Assembly (NCBI RefSeq): GCF_002165135.1 | Contig: NZ_NFZQ01000001.1 | Location: 555,540-619,539 of the forward strand | Direction of reading: 5' to 3' | Source: Pseudomonas sp. SID14000 | GTDB lineage: Bacteria > Pseudomonadota > Gammaproteobacteria > Pseudomonadales > Pseudomonadaceae | DNA length: 64,000 nucleotides | Shown here: piece after piece, positions 27,903 to 38,336 of the stretch | How the letters are laid out: the number at the start of each line of letters is the position of its first letter | How positions within the stretch are numbered: position 1 is the first letter of the stretch | Position numbers and translations under genes: made by a program | Notes under the pieces: generated by a model | What the model was told of the DNA's origin: nothing | Seen by the model: the letters and a program-made list of their open reading frames with translations, nothing else | Databases searched by the model: none

Positions 27903-27930
27903 CTCTGGGCCGGGGTTCTCCGGCCCAGAG
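27903..27930. promoter_or_regulatory. strong stem-loop between spuD and spuE
   Basis: CTCTGGGCCGG (27903-27913) and CCGGCCCAGAG (27920-27930) form a perfect 11-base stem with a 6-base loop, 15 bases past the spuD stop and without a T-run. Such hairpins after binding-protein genes usually make that gene more abundant than the membrane components. Confidence 0.7.
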
Positions 27931-27944
27931 GTACCGCATCGGGC

Positions 27945-29042
27945 TTATTTGCCCGACTTGATCTTGGTCCAGCTGCGGGTGATCACACGCTGGGCAGACG
28001 CTTCAGGCGCAGCGATCGCGTACAGCTGTTTCTTCACTTCAGCTGGCGGATAGATGCTCGGATCGCTGGTGATTTCCTTGTCCACGAACTGGGTGGCGGC
28101 AGCGTTGCCGTTCGGGAAACGCACGGCGTTGGTGATTTCAGCCATGATTTCCGGCTGCATCAGGAAGTTCATGAACTGGTAGGCAGCGTCTTTATGCTCG
28201 GCATCTTTAGGGATGGCGACCATGTCGTAGAAGGTACCGGCACCTTCCTTCGGAATGACGTAGTCCACTTTGACCTTGTCACCAGCTTCGTGGGCACGAG
28301 CCTTGGACTGCTCCAGGTCACCCGAGTAACCGACGGCTACACAGATGTTGCCGTTGGCCATGTCGCCGATGTACTTGGACGAGTGGAAGTAGGTGATCGA
28401 AGGACGAATCTTGAGGAACAGGTCCTCGGCGGCCTTCAGGTCTTCCTTCTTGGTGCTGTCGGTCGGCAGGCCCAGGTAGTGCAGCGCAGCCGGGAGCATT
28501 TCGGTCGGGGCATCGAGGAAGCTCACGCCGCAGCTCTTGAGCTTGGCGATGTTCTCAGGCTTGAACACCACGTCCCACGAATCGATCTTGTCCACGCCCA
28601 GCGCGGCCTTGACCTTCTCCGGGTTGTAGCCGATGCCGATCGAGCCCCACATGTAAGGGAAGGCGTGCTTGTTGTCCTTGTCGCTGGCATCGCCAACGGC
28701 CTTGAGCAGGTCGGTGTCGAGGTTCTTCCAGTTCGGCAGCTTGGAACGGTCCAGTTCCTCGTACACGCCAGCCTTGATCTGCTTGGCCAGGAAGTTGTTC
28801 GAAGGCACGACGATGTCATAGCCCGACTTGCCTGCCAGCAGCTTGGCTTCAAGGGTTTCGTTGCTGTCGAAGACGTCGTACTTGACCTTGATGCCAGTCT
28901 GTTTCTCGAACTTGGCAATGGTGTCCGGAGCGATGTAGTCCGACCAGTTATAGACGTTCAACACTTTGTCTTCAGCCTGAACAGCGGAGGCCATGGCACC
29001 CATCAGGGCGGCGGCCAGCAACGTCTTGCCCATTTTATTCAT
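27945..29042 (-). CDS. spuD: polyamine-binding protein SpuD (PotF-like)
   Basis: This 365-residue periplasmic protein has a signal peptide ([23 protein letters not shown]), then [11 protein letters not shown] and [26 protein letters not shown]. It is a close paralogue of the neighbouring SpuE. By order and similarity it is SpuD, the putrescine-preferring binding protein in P. aeruginosa. It lies downstream of spuC with 170 bases between, including a hairpin. Confidence 0.92.
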   Translation of the reverse strand: MNKMGKTLLAAALMGAMASAVQAEDKVLNVYNWSDYIAPDTIAKFEKQTGIKVKYDVFDSNETLEAKLLAGKSGYDIVVPSNNFLAKQIKAGVYEELDRSKLPNWKNLDTDLLKAVGDASDKDNKHAFPYMWGSIGIGYNPEKVKAALGVDKIDSWDVVFKPENIAKLKSCGVSFLDAPTEMLPAALHYLGLPTDSTKKEDLKAAEDLFLKIRPSITYFHSSKYIGDMANGNICVAVGYSGDLEQSKARAHEAGDKVKVDYVIPKEGAGTFYDMVAIPKDAEHKDAAYQFMNFLMQPEIMAEITNAVRFPNGNAAATQFVDKEITSDPSIYPPAEVKKQLYAIAAPEASAQRVITRSWTKIKSGK

Positions 29043-29140
29043 GCGTAATGCTCCAGAATTTTTTATTTAGCCATCTGTTCAGCAGCCAGGACCTACGGTG
29101 CAGAGCGCGCGGCGACTGAAACAGCCACTAGTCTGGCAAG

Positions 29141-29178
29141 TTACAAGGCCCTCTATCAAGAAAAGCAGGGCCGTGTAA
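29141..29178. promoter_or_regulatory. stem-loop between spuC and spuD
   Basis: TTACA (29141-29145) plus GGCCCT (29147-29152) pair with AGGGCC (29167-29172) plus TGTAA (29174-29178), with single unpaired bases between. It may attenuate read-through from spuC or mark the processed 5' side of the spuD message. Confidence 0.55.
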
Positions 29179-29212
29179 CGACTTAATGTCACATCGCTAG
29201 CCTAGCAAACTG

Positions 29213-30574
29213 TCAACGAATAGCTTCGAGCGTCAGGTCCAGGCATTTACGTGCCTTTTCCACCAGTTCGTCGATCTCTGCGTGGCTGATGACCAGCGGC
29301 GGCGCGATGATCATGGTGTCACCCACCGCCCGCATGATCAGGCCGTTGTCGAAGCAGAAGGTGCGGCAGATCATGCCCACGCCCTTGCCTTCGTAACGGC
29401 TGCGGGTGGCCTTGTCCTTGACCAACTCGATCGCGCCGAGCAAGCCCAGGCCGCGTACCTCGCCCACCAGCGGGTGGTCCTGCAGTTCACGCAAACGCTT
29501 TTGCAAATACGGTGCCGCTTCCGTGCGCGCCTTCTCGACGATTTTCTCGTCACGCAGGATGCGCAGGTTTTCCAGGCCTACGGCGGCCGCTACCGGGTGG
29601 CCGGAGTAGGTGAAGCCATGGTTGAAGTCGCCGCCTTGGCTGAGTACCTGGGCCACGGTGTCACGCACGATCACACCGCCCATGGGGATGTAACCGGAAG
29701 TCAGGCCTTTGGCGATGGTCATCAGGTCGGGCTTGAGGTCGTAATAGTCGGAGCCGAACCACTCGCCGGTACGGCCGAAACCGCAGATCACTTCGTCGGC
29801 GACAAACAGGATGTCGTACCGGGCAAGGATCTCCTTCACCTTCGGCCAGTAGGTTTCCGGCGGGATGATCACGCCGCCGGCGCCCTGGATCGGCTCGGCA
29901 ATGAAAGCCGCGACGTTGTCTTCGCCGACTTCGAGGATCTTCTTCTCCAGTTGCTCGGCCGCCCACACCCCGAACTCATCCGGAGTCATGTCGCCGCCTT
30001 CGCCGAACCAGTACGGCTGCGGGATATGCACGATGCCCGGGATTGGCAGGCCGCCCTGCTCATGCATGCCGCTCATGCCGCCCAGGCTGGCACCGGCCAC
30101 GGTGGAGCCGTGGTAGCCGTTGATACGGCCGATGATGGTCTGCTTCTGTGGCTTGCCTTTCAGCGCCCAGTAGTGGCGGACCATGCGCAGCACGGTGTCG
30201 TTGCCTTCGGAACCGGAGCCGGTGAAGAACACATGGGTCATGCCTTGCGGCGCCACGTCGGAGATCGCCTTGGCCAGCTCCAGCGCAGGCGGGTGGGCAG
30301 TCTGGAAGAACAGGTTGTAGTACGGCAGTTCGCGCATCTGCTTTTCTGCCGCCTGCACCAGTTCTTCACGACCATAACCCACCGCCACGCACCACAGGCC
30401 AGCCATGCCGTCGAGGATCTTGTGCCCCTCGCTATCCCACAAATGCACACCCTGGGCCTTGGTGATGATGCGCGGCCCCTTCTCCTTCAACTGCTTGTAG
30501 TCACTGAAGGGTGCGAGGTGATGCTCCCCGCTCAGGGTTTGCCATTCACGGGTTTGCGGGTTGTTGACACTCAT
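29213..30574 (-). CDS. spuC: polyamine:pyruvate aminotransferase SpuC
   Basis: This 453-residue class III PLP aminotransferase has [21 protein letters not shown], the Walker-like DE pair in [17 protein letters not shown] and the PLP lysine Lys289 in [11 protein letters not shown]. SpuC transfers the amino group of putrescine, cadaverine or spermidine to pyruvate. It is cytoplasmic. It lies 47 bases downstream of spuB in the same transcript. Confidence 0.94.
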   Translation of the reverse strand: MSVNNPQTREWQTLSGEHHLAPFSDYKQLKEKGPRIITKAQGVHLWDSEGHKILDGMAGLWCVAVGYGREELVQAAEKQMRELPYYNLFFQTAHPPALELAKAISDVAPQGMTHVFFTGSGSEGNDTVLRMVRHYWALKGKPQKQTIIGRINGYHGSTVAGASLGGMSGMHEQGGLPIPGIVHIPQPYWFGEGGDMTPDEFGVWAAEQLEKKILEVGEDNVAAFIAEPIQGAGGVIIPPETYWPKVKEILARYDILFVADEVICGFGRTGEWFGSDYYDLKPDLMTIAKGLTSGYIPMGGVIVRDTVAQVLSQGGDFNHGFTYSGHPVAAAVGLENLRILRDEKIVEKARTEAAPYLQKRLRELQDHPLVGEVRGLGLLGAIELVKDKATRSRYEGKGVGMICRTFCFDNGLIMRAVGDTMIIAPPLVISHAEIDELVEKARKCLDLTLEAIR

Positions 30575-30621
30575 GTGCTTCTCCGTTGTTCGACAGCCGC
30601 GTCCTGCGGCACCAAGGTTGA

Positions 30622-31980
30622 TCAGACAGCAAACAGCAGGAACTCTCGCTCCCAGGAGCTGATGACTCGCTTGAAGTTCTCGTGTTCGGCGCGCTTGGTG
30701 GCGACGTAGCCGGTAATGAACTTCTTGCCCAGGTACTGCACCAGCGCACGGCTGTTCTCCATGCGTTCCAGGGCATCTTCAATGGTCAGTGGCAGGCGCA
30801 GGTTGCGGCGTTCGTAACCTCGGCCCTGCACCGGCGCGCTGGCGTCGATGCCTTCGACCATGCCGATGTAGCCACACAGCAGGCTGGCGGCAATGGCCAG
30901 GTAAGGGTTGGCGTCGGCGCCCGGCAGGCGGTTCTCGACGCGGCGGCTTTGCGGGCCGGCGTCCGGCACGCGCAAGCCAACGGTACGGTTTTCTTCGCCC
31001 CATTCCACGTTCACCGGCGCCGACGTGTCGGGCAGGAAGCGGCGGAATGAGTTGACGTTGGGTGCGAACAGCGGCAGCGCCTCGGGGATGAACTTCTGCA
31101 GGCCACCGATGTAGTGCAGGAACAGTTCACTCATGCTGCCGTCGTCGTTGCTGAAGATATTCTTGCCAGTGGCCACATCGACCACGCTCTGGTGCAGGTG
31201 CATGGCACTGCCAGGTTCGCCGGTCATGGGCTTGGCCATGAAGGTGGCGGCCACGTTGTGCTTGAGCGCGGCCTCACGCATGGTCCGCTTGAACACCAGG
31301 ATCTGGTCGGCAAGGTGCAGGGCGTCGCCATGACGGAAGTTGATCTCCATCTGCGCCGTACCGTCTTCATGGATCAGCGTGTCGAGGTCCAGCTGCTGCA
31401 GTTCGCACCAGTCATAGACGTCTTCGAACAGCGGGTCGAATTCGTTGGCGGCTTCGATCGAGAACGACTGGCGGCCGGTTTCCGGGCGACCCGAACGGCC
31501 TACCGGGGGCTGCAACGGGAAGTCCGGGTCTTCGCTGCGCTTGGTCAGGTAGAACTCCATCTCCGGCGCGACGATCGGCTGCCAGCCCTTGTCGGCGTAG
31601 AGCTTGAGGACTTTCTTCAGCACGTTACGCGGCGACAGTTCGACCGGGTTGCCCTTCTTGTCGTAGGTGTCGTGAATCACCTGGGCGGTCGGCTCGATGG
31701 CCCACGGCACCAGGAACACGGCGTTCTCGTCGGGGCGGCAGATCATGTCGATATCCGCCGGGTCGAGCAGTTCGTAATAGATGTCGTCGTCGACGTAGTC
31801 GCCGGTCACGGTCTGCAGCAGCACGCTCTCGGGCAGGCGCATGCCTTTTTCGGCGATGAATTTGTTGGTAGGCGAAATCTTGCCGCGCGTGATGCCGGTC
31901 AGGTCACTGATCATGCATTCGACTTCGGTGATCTTGTGCTCTTTCAACCAATCGGTGAGCTGGTCGAGGTTGTTACTCAT
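30622..31980 (-). CDS. spuB: glutamate-polyamine ligase SpuB (glutamine synthetase-like)
   Basis: This 452-residue protein of the glutamine synthetase fold has an N-terminal beta-grasp part ([14 protein letters not shown]) and the catalytic patterns [15 protein letters not shown] and NRTVGLRVP. The family attaches glutamate to a polyamine amine using ATP, the first step of the gamma-glutamylation route (PuuA-like). ATG 31980 (MSNNLDQL) with GAGG upstream is chosen over the frame start at 32010. It is first in the spuBCDEFGH order. Confidence 0.93.
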   Translation of the reverse strand: MSNNLDQLTDWLKEHKITEVECMISDLTGITRGKISPTNKFIAEKGMRLPESVLLQTVTGDYVDDDIYYELLDPADIDMICRPDENAVFLVPWAIEPTAQVIHDTYDKKGNPVELSPRNVLKKVLKLYADKGWQPIVAPEMEFYLTKRSEDPDFPLQPPVGRSGRPETGRQSFSIEAANEFDPLFEDVYDWCELQQLDLDTLIHEDGTAQMEINFRHGDALHLADQILVFKRTMREAALKHNVAATFMAKPMTGEPGSAMHLHQSVVDVATGKNIFSNDDGSMSELFLHYIGGLQKFIPEALPLFAPNVNSFRRFLPDTSAPVNVEWGEENRTVGLRVPDAGPQSRRVENRLPGADANPYLAIAASLLCGYIGMVEGIDASAPVQGRGYERRNLRLPLTIEDALERMENSRALVQYLGKKFITGYVATKRAEHENFKRVISSWEREFLLFAV

Positions 31981-32554
31981 AAATACCTCAGGAGGTAAGG
32001 TGGTCCGCACACTGATTCTGGATGGAGTACATTGCTAAAGCAAAAACCCCCGCGCAGAGCCGCAGTGGATACACTGAAAACAGGTGCGTCCGTAATGAGT
32101 TCGAAAGGCAGGAAGACGAAACGAAGGGCGACAAGCCGCTACGAGGGCAGGTCCGGAAGCGCCAAACGTCAATTATTGCGGCCAGGGCGGCCACGCCATT
32201 GACGAAGCTTGCAAAGATGACGGAAGTACCCGATGGCACTGCGCAGGCAGCACTTTCAGGTCGCAGCAAGCGGACCATGTGACCCTCGTATTATTGTGTT
32301 CTGGGTTGAGACCGAGCTTAGCCTTGTTCATTTTTTTACACAACACCTCCGTAAAAAATAAAACACGGTTTGTCGGAGATGGCCCTTTACGCAGGAAATA
32401 GCGGATAATGACTTGCCCCGATATGCAGCAAATCTGCCGTCGATGTGCCATTTCAGGGCATCATGGGGTTGGCTTGACATCAGTTTGTCTTTTCGATTGA
32501 CTGGTCTTGCAAGCCCCCCTTGATTGATATTTTTGACAACAAAGGTGTTGCATC
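31981..32554. promoter_or_regulatory. divergent spuB-spuI control region
   Basis: This 574-base region separates two divergent glutamylpolyamine synthetase genes. The spuI-proximal half (32280-32554) is AT-rich and includes TTGACA at 32474-32479 and poly-T/poly-A tracts near 32330-32365. The spuB-proximal half has normal GC and no good gene; the open frames there lack family resemblance. Its size leaves room for a long spuB leader or several regulator sites. Confidence 0.55.
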
Positions 32555-33931
32555 ATGTCGGTACCCCCGCGTGCCGTTCAGCTTAACGAAGCGAACGCGT
32601 TCCTTAAGGAACATCCTGAGGTTCTCTACGTTGACCTTCTGATTGCAGATATGAATGGTGTGGTGCGCGGCAAGCGCATAGAGCGCACCAGCCTCCACAA
32701 GGTTTACGAGAAAGGCATCAACCTGCCTGCCTCCCTTTTCGCCCTGGATATCAACGGTTCCACCGTCGAAAGCACCGGGCTGGGCCTGGACATCGGCGAT
32801 GCTGACCGCATCTGCTATCCAATCCCTGACACACTCTGTAACGAGCCGTGGCAAAAGCGCCCTACCGCCCAGTTGCTGATGACCATGCACGAGCTCGAAG
32901 GCGAGCCGTTCTTCGCCGACCCGCGTGAAGTGCTGCGTCAGGTGGTGAGCAAGTTCACCGAGATGGGCCTGACCATCTGCGCCGCGTTCGAGCTGGAGTT
33001 CTACCTGATCGACCAGGAGAACGTGAACGGCCGTCCGCAGCCGCCGCGCTCGCCAATTTCGGGCAAGCGCCCGCAGTCGACCCAGGTGTACCTGATCGAC
33101 GACCTCGACGAATATGCCGACTGCCTGCAGGACATCCTCGAAGGCGCGAAGGAGCAAGGCATCCCGGCCGACGCCATCGTCAAGGAAAGCGCCCCGGCGC
33201 AGTTCGAAGTCAACCTGCACCACGTGGCCGACCCGCTCAAGGCCTGCGATTACGCGGTACTGCTCAAGCGGTTGATCAAGAACATCGCCTACGACCATGA
33301 AATGGACACCACCTTCATGGCCAAGCCCTACCCGGGCCAGGCAGGCAACGGCCTGCATGTACACATTTCCGTGCTGGACAAAGATGGCAACAACATCTTC
33401 ACCAGCGAGGATCCCGAGCAGAACGCCGCGCTACGTCACGCTGTCGGCGGTGTGCTCGAGACCCTGCCCGCGTCCATGGCGTTCCTTTGCCCGAACGTCA
33501 ACTCGTACCGCCGCTTCGGCGCGCAGTTCTATGTACCGAACGCGCCAAGCTGGGGCCTGGACAACCGCACCGTGGCCCTGCGCGTGCCGACCGGCTCGCC
33601 GGACGCCGTGCGCATCGAGCACCGCGTGGCCGGTGCCGACGCCAACCCGTACCTGATGATGGCCGCCGTGCTGGCCGGCGTGCACCATGGCCTGACCAAC
33701 AAGGTCGAGCCGGGTGAGCCGATCGAAGGCAACTCGTACGAGCAGCTGGAGCAGAGCCTGCCGAACAACCTGCGCGATGCCCTGCGCGAGCTGGACGACA
33801 GCGAGATCCTCAACAAGTACATCGATCCGAAGTACATCGACATCTTCGTCGCGTGCAAGGAGAGCGAGCTGGAGGAGTTCGAGCACTCGATCTCCGACCT
33901 TGAGTACAACTGGTACCTGCATACCGTGTAA
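32555..33931 (+). CDS. spuI: glutamate-polyamine ligase SpuI (glutamine synthetase-like)
   Basis: This 458-residue glutamine-synthetase-fold ligase is a paralogue of SpuB, with LLIADMNGVVRGKRIER, FELEFYL, ESAPAQFEVNLHH and NRTVALRVP. In P. aeruginosa, SpuI is one of several gamma-glutamyl-polyamine synthetases with different amine preferences. ATG 32555 follows AAAGGTG. It is divergent from spuB and ends in a strong terminator. Confidence 0.92.
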   Translation: MSVPPRAVQLNEANAFLKEHPEVLYVDLLIADMNGVVRGKRIERTSLHKVYEKGINLPASLFALDINGSTVESTGLGLDIGDADRICYPIPDTLCNEPWQKRPTAQLLMTMHELEGEPFFADPREVLRQVVSKFTEMGLTICAAFELEFYLIDQENVNGRPQPPRSPISGKRPQSTQVYLIDDLDEYADCLQDILEGAKEQGIPADAIVKESAPAQFEVNLHHVADPLKACDYAVLLKRLIKNIAYDHEMDTTFMAKPYPGQAGNGLHVHISVLDKDGNNIFTSEDPEQNAALRHAVGGVLETLPASMAFLCPNVNSYRRFGAQFYVPNAPSWGLDNRTVALRVPTGSPDAVRIEHRVAGADANPYLMMAAVLAGVHHGLTNKVEPGEPIEGNSYEQLEQSLPNNLRDALRELDDSEILNKYIDPKYIDIFVACKESELEEFEHSISDLEYNWYLHTV

Positions 33932-33936
33932 ACGAA

Positions 33937-33964
33937 AACGCCGCCCCCAAGGGCGGCGTTTTTG
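33937..33964 (+). terminator. Rho-independent terminator of spuI
   Basis: A 10-base stem (33937-33946 with 33951-33960), loop CCAA, then TTTTT, starting 6 bases after the stop. Confidence 0.92.
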
Positions 33965-33984
33965 TTCGAGGTCGGTGTCGCCTG

Positions 33985-34068
33985 CTTCGCGGGTAAACCC
34001 GCTCCCACAGGGACCGCGCCAGCCTCAGGTTCGGTGAAGATCCTGTGGGAGCGGGTTCACCCGCGAAT
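33985..34068. repeat. REP pair (BIME), GTGGGAGCGGGTTYACCCGCGAA family
   Basis: Two inverted units lie between the convergent ends of spuI and argA. Confidence 0.88.
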
Positions 34069-34082
34069 AGGCCAGTACAGGT

Positions 34083-35381
34083 TTACAAGGGCTTCTCGAA
34101 GATCTTCGAATTGCGCTGGTAGTTGTACAGCGAAGCCCGCGCCGCTGGCAGCCGCTCGACCCCGCTCGGCGCAAACCCGCGTTCGCGGAACCAGTGCGCG
34201 GTACGCGTCGTCAGCACGAACAGGGTGTTCAGCCCCAGCTGCCGCGCCCGGCTTTCGATACGCTCCAGCAGCTCGTCCCCACGCCCGCCATGACGGTACT
34301 CCGGGTTTACCGCCAGGCACGCCAGCTCGCCGGCGTCGGAGTCGGCAATCGGGTACAACGCCGCACAGGCGATGATCATTCCCTCGCGCTCGACCACGCT
34401 GAACTGCTCGATCTCCCGCTCCAGCACCTCACGCGAACGGCGCACCAGGATGCCCTGCTCTTCCAGCGGGCTGATCAGTTCCAGCAATCCGCCCACGTCC
34501 TCGATGGTCGCCTCACGCACCACTTCGAACTGCTCCTGCGACACCAGCGTGCCGCCACCGCCACGGGTGAACAGTTCGGTCAGCAAGGCGCCGTCCTCGG
34601 CATAGCTGACGATATGGCTGCGCGCCACGCCGCCTTTGCAGGCTTCGGCCGCAGCATCCAGCAGCTCGCCCTGGTAATCGCTGCCCAGGCGCTGCAAATG
34701 CGGGGCAACCTGCTGAGGGCGCAGTTCGCGCACCAGCTTGCCGTCCTCGTCCAGCAGGCCAGGCTCGGCGCCGAACAGCAGCAGCTTGTCGGCACCCAGC
34801 TCGATGGCAGCACGGGTAGCCACGTCTTCGCAGGCCAGGTTGAAGATTTCACCCGTGGGCGAGTAGCCCAGCGGCGACAACAGCACGATGGAGCGCTCGT
34901 CGAGCAGGCGGCTGATGCCCTTGCGGTCGACCCGGCGCACTTCGCCGGTGTGGTGGTAGTCCACGCCTTCGAGCACGCCGATCGGCCGCGCCGTTACCAG
35001 GTTGCCGGACGCCACACGCAAGCGCGAGCCCTGCATCGGCGAAGCGGCGATATCCATCGAAAGGCGTGCCTCGATGGCCAGGCGCAACGCGCCGACGGCA
35101 TCGATCACGCAATCCAGCGTGGCAGCATCGGTAATGCGCAGGCCACGGTGGTAGTGCGGGGTCAGGCCGCGATCCGCCAGGCGGCTTTCGATCTGCGGGC
35201 GCGAGCCGTGCACCAGCACCAGGCGTACGCCAAGGCTGTGCAGCAGCACCAGGTCGTGGACGATGTTGCCGAAATTAGGGTGTTCCACCCCATCGCCAGG
35301 GAGCATGACCACGAAGGTGCAGTCGCGATGGGCATTGATGTATGGGGAGGCATGACGCAGCCAATTGACGTAGTCGGGCAT
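34083..35381 (-). CDS. argA: amino-acid N-acetyltransferase (N-acetylglutamate synthase) ArgA
   Basis: This 432-residue protein combines an N-terminal amino-acid kinase fold (LVLVHGSRPQIESRL, about 55-70) with a C-terminal GNAT domain (CLAVNPEYRHGGRGDELL, about 358-375). It makes N-acetylglutamate from glutamate and acetyl-CoA, the first step of arginine synthesis. The kinase-like part binds arginine for feedback. Length matches the classical bacterial ArgA. The start MPDYVNWLRHASPYINAHR is typical. Confidence 0.96.
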   Translation of the reverse strand: MPDYVNWLRHASPYINAHRDCTFVVMLPGDGVEHPNFGNIVHDLVLLHSLGVRLVLVHGSRPQIESRLADRGLTPHYHRGLRITDAATLDCVIDAVGALRLAIEARLSMDIAASPMQGSRLRVASGNLVTARPIGVLEGVDYHHTGEVRRVDRKGISRLLDERSIVLLSPLGYSPTGEIFNLACEDVATRAAIELGADKLLLFGAEPGLLDEDGKLVRELRPQQVAPHLQRLGSDYQGELLDAAAEACKGGVARSHIVSYAEDGALLTELFTRGGGGTLVSQEQFEVVREATIEDVGGLLELISPLEEQGILVRRSREVLEREIEQFSVVEREGMIIACAALYPIADSDAGELACLAVNPEYRHGGRGDELLERIESRARQLGLNTLFVLTTRTAHWFRERGFAPSGVERLPAARASLYNYQRNSKIFEKPL

Positions 35382-35505
35382 GACAGGGCCTGTGGATAAG
35401 TGGACGGAGAACGGCGATACAGGGGGCGTTCAGGATCATCGTCGGAACAGGCTTGCGGTCACGCGCGGTCTCCTCTACGCAGGAACGAATCGGTTCGGTT
35501 GACGT

Positions 35506-36648
35506 TTAGTTCAGGCAATAGTGCCGGACCAGCTCACGCAATAGACGCACGGTAGGCTCGATTCGTGACATTTCAAGATACTCGCCGGGCTGGTGGGCAC
35601 AGGCGATATCGCCGGGGCCCAGCACAATGGTCTGGCAGCCCAGTTGCTGAAGATAAGGCGCTTCGGTGCCGAACGCCACCGCTTCGGCGCGATGGCCGGT
35701 CAGGCGCTCCGCCACTTGCACCAGTTCGGCGTCGGCAGGCTGCTCGAATGGCGGCACCTCCGGGAACAGCGGCGCATAGTCGATGCGCACCTCGAAGCGC
35801 TCTGCCACGGGCACCAGCTTGGCGCGGATGGCCGCGCGCAGTTGCTCCACGTCCATGCCTGGCAGCGGGCGCAGGTCGAATTCCAGGGCACACTGGCCGC
35901 AGATACGGTTGGGGTTGTCGCCGCCGTGGATGCAGCCGAAGTTCATGGTCGGGGTCGGTACGGTGAATTGCGGGTTGCGGTAAGTCTGCTGCCATTGCTG
36001 GCGCAGGCCCATCAGCTCGCCCATCACCATGTGCATGGCCTCCATGGCGCTGCGACCCAGGCTTGGGTCCGACGAATGGCCGCTGCGTCCGAGGATATCG
36101 ATGCGGTCCATGAGGATGCCCTTGTGCATGCGGATCGGCCGCAGCCCGGTGGGCTCGCCGATCACTGCCGCACGGCCGAGCGGCTGCCCCGCCTCGGCCA
36201 GGGCGCGGGCGCCGGACATCGAGCTTTCTTCGTCACAGGTCGCCAGGATCAGCAGTGGCTGCTTGAAATCGTGCTCCAGCAATGGGATCACCGCTTCGAT
36301 GACCAGGGCGAAGAAGCCCTTCATGTCGCAGCTGCCCAGGCCGACCCAGCGACCATCGGTTTCGGTCAGCTTCAGTGGGTCGCTGGCCCACAGCTGTTCG
36401 TCATAAGGTACGGTGTCACTGTGCCCCGCCAGCACCAGGCCACCGGGGCCAGTGCCACGGCTGGCCAGCAGGTTGAACTTGCCGGGGCTGACCTGACGGA
36501 TGTCGCAGTCGAAGCCAAGGTCGCCCAGCCAGCCGGCCAGCAGGTCGATGACCTGGCGGTTGGACTGGTCCAGCGCAGGCTGGGTGCAACTGACTGAGGG
36601 CGCGGCGATCAGGGCAGCGAACTGGTCTTTCAACGTCGGCAACGGCAT
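35506..36648 (-). CDS. argE: acetylornithine deacetylase ArgE
   Basis: This 380-residue M20 family zinc hydrolase has the metal-site patterns LAGHSDTVPYDE (His and Asp), SCDMKGFFA and TCDEESSMSGA (catalytic Glu). It removes acetyl from N-acetylornithine to give ornithine. It lies 124 bases upstream of argA in the same direction, so both ends of the acetylated branch of arginine synthesis are adjacent. Confidence 0.93.
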   Translation of the reverse strand: MPLPTLKDQFAALIAAPSVSCTQPALDQSNRQVIDLLAGWLGDLGFDCDIRQVSPGKFNLLASRGTGPGGLVLAGHSDTVPYDEQLWASDPLKLTETDGRWVGLGSCDMKGFFALVIEAVIPLLEHDFKQPLLILATCDEESSMSGARALAEAGQPLGRAAVIGEPTGLRPIRMHKGILMDRIDILGRSGHSSDPSLGRSAMEAMHMVMGELMGLRQQWQQTYRNPQFTVPTPTMNFGCIHGGDNPNRICGQCALEFDLRPLPGMDVEQLRAAIRAKLVPVAERFEVRIDYAPLFPEVPPFEQPADAELVQVAERLTGHRAEAVAFGTEAPYLQQLGCQTIVLGPGDIACAHQPGEYLEMSRIEPTVRLLRELVRHYCLN

Positions 36649-36705
36649 GCGCGTACTCCTCGGAAGCGTTGCTCATCATAGCAATGCCGTCCATCCGTGT
36701 GGGCT

Positions 36706-36793
36706 TCTTCGCAGGTAAACCCGCTCCCACAGTGAAAGCGCCGCATCTGAGGGCAGCACAGTACCTGTGGGAGCGGGTTTACCCGCGAAGAAG
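36706..36793. repeat. REP pair (BIME), GTGGGAGCGGGTTYACCCGCGAA family
   Basis: Two inverted units (the left with one mismatch, TTCGCAGG) lie in the divergent space between argE and the CYTH gene. Confidence 0.85.
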
Positions 36794-36867
36794 CCACCAC
36801 GATCCAACAGTCGACAGCCGACTCCTGTAAACTGCTGGGCAACCACGCCCCCTCCTTCGAGCCTGTG

Positions 36868-38235
36868 ATGCACAAAGAAACCGAACTCAAGCTCCGCGCC
36901 AGCCGCGAGACCCTTGCCGCCCTGCGCGAGCACCCTCTGCTGAAAAAGCGCAACAAGTCCGGCTGGCAGACCCGCGAACTGCTCAACCAGTACTTCGACA
37001 CCCCCGAGCGCGAGCTCTCCGCCGCCCGAGTCGCCCTGCGCCTGCGCCGCGATGGCGAGGCCATCATCCAGACCCTCAAGTGCCGCGGCACCAGCGTGGC
37101 CGGCCTGTCCGAGCGCAACGAGTACGAATGGCAACTGGACAAGGTCAAACTCGACCTGAAGAAGCTCGACGACAGCTGCTGGCCCGCGCAACTGGCCAAC
37201 CTGGACAAAAAGACCATCAAGCCGCTGTTCACCACCGACTTCAGCCGTGAATACGCCGAAATCGCCTGGGGCCGTGGCAAGAGCAAGGTAGTGATCGAGG
37301 CCGCACTGGACCAGGGCTTCGTGATCGCCGGCAAGCGCAAGGAAGAAATCTGCGAGGTGGAACTGGAGCTGCGCGAAGGCGAACCGCAGGCCCTGCTTGA
37401 ACTGGCCGCCGAGCTGGCAGCCAGCCTGCCGCTGATGCCATGCGACATCAGCAAGGCCGAGCGTGGCTACCGTCTGCTGGAGCCGGACAGCTACGAGCTG
37501 GGCCTGCCGCACACTGAGCTGGAAGCCGAAATGGCCGTGGACGACGCCTACGCCGCACTGGCCTGGCAACTGCTGGGCAGCAGCCAGCGCCTGGCCGAGC
37601 AATACCGCCACAATGGCCACTGGCGCCTGCTGCAGGACTGGGTCGAGTGCCTGAGCGAACTGCGTGCCCTCACCGCCAGCCTGGGCCAGGCCGCACCGCG
37701 CGCTACCACCCGCGACCTGCGCAGCAGCCTCGACGTCCTGCTCGAAGACTGGCGCCCGCTGGTGCAGGCCGGCAATGAAGACGAAGACATCCGCCGCGCC
37801 GCCCCCGAGCAGTTCGCCGAAGAGCTGGAAGACGTACGCTGGGGCCAGTTCTCGCTGGAAACCTCGCGCTGGCTGCTGGCGCGTGCCTGGACTGTGGAAC
37901 GCAAAGGTCGTGGCGAACGCCAGGGCAAGGCGCAGCTGGCAAGCTGGCTGGCGCACCTGCTGGGCGAAGAAGGCCGAGCGTTGAAGCTGCCGCTGTACAC
38001 CCAGCGTCCGGAAGACCTGGCCGAACAGTTGCCGCGTATCGAACAGCTGCTGGCCTGGCTGCACCATGCCCGTCAGGTGCTGGAAGCGCCGCAGATGGAC
38101 CGCCTGTACGGCGACCTGAAGAAGCTGCATGAGCTGGCCGAGCAGCCAATCAGCGATGAAGTGCTGGAAGCGCGTATCGAACAGGCTCGGGCGGTGGACC
38201 AGAGCCGCGGCTGGAAGCACCTGCTCAAGGCGTGA
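36868..38235 (+). CDS. CYTH and CHAD domain protein, probable inorganic triphosphatase
   Basis: This 455-residue protein has the CYTH signature ExExK at the N-terminus (ETELKLR) and alternating charged strands up to about residue 200, then a helical CHAD domain (about 225-455). CYTH proteins such as E. coli YgiF hydrolyse inorganic triphosphate with Mg2+; CHAD binds polyphosphate. A GTG at 36865 precedes the ATG directly; ATG 36868 is taken as the start. Confidence 0.88.
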   Translation: MHKETELKLRASRETLAALREHPLLKKRNKSGWQTRELLNQYFDTPERELSAARVALRLRRDGEAIIQTLKCRGTSVAGLSERNEYEWQLDKVKLDLKKLDDSCWPAQLANLDKKTIKPLFTTDFSREYAEIAWGRGKSKVVIEAALDQGFVIAGKRKEEICEVELELREGEPQALLELAAELAASLPLMPCDISKAERGYRLLEPDSYELGLPHTELEAEMAVDDAYAALAWQLLGSSQRLAEQYRHNGHWRLLQDWVECLSELRALTASLGQAAPRATTRDLRSSLDVLLEDWRPLVQAGNEDEDIRRAAPEQFAEELEDVRWGQFSLETSRWLLARAWTVERKGRGERQGKAQLASWLAHLLGEEGRALKLPLYTQRPEDLAEQLPRIEQLLAWLHHARQVLEAPQMDRLYGDLKKLHELAEQPISDEVLEARIEQARAVDQSRGWKHLLKA

Positions 38236-38249
38236 TACCGCGTCGCTTT

Positions 38250-38333
38250 CTTCGCGGGTAAACCCGCTCCCACAGGGGTCGCGCTGCTCTCTGGCTCACT
38301 GGTAACCCTGTGGGAGCGGGTTTACCCGCGAAT
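38250..38333. repeat. REP pair (BIME), GTGGGAGCGGGTTYACCCGCGAA family
   Basis: Two inverted units lie between the convergent CYTH and Lrp-type genes. Confidence 0.88.
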
Positions 38334-38336
38334 GCC

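Noticed and set aside
31988..32278. 96-codon frame inside the spuB-spuI gap
   Set aside because: It overlaps the spuB leader, is rich in Ser/Cys/Arg without domain pattern, and the codon usage is not like neighbouring genes.
32474..32503. Sigma-70 promoter TTGACA for spuI
   Set aside because: The -35-like box is good but no acceptable -10 lies at 16-18 bases; it is not claimed as a defined promoter.
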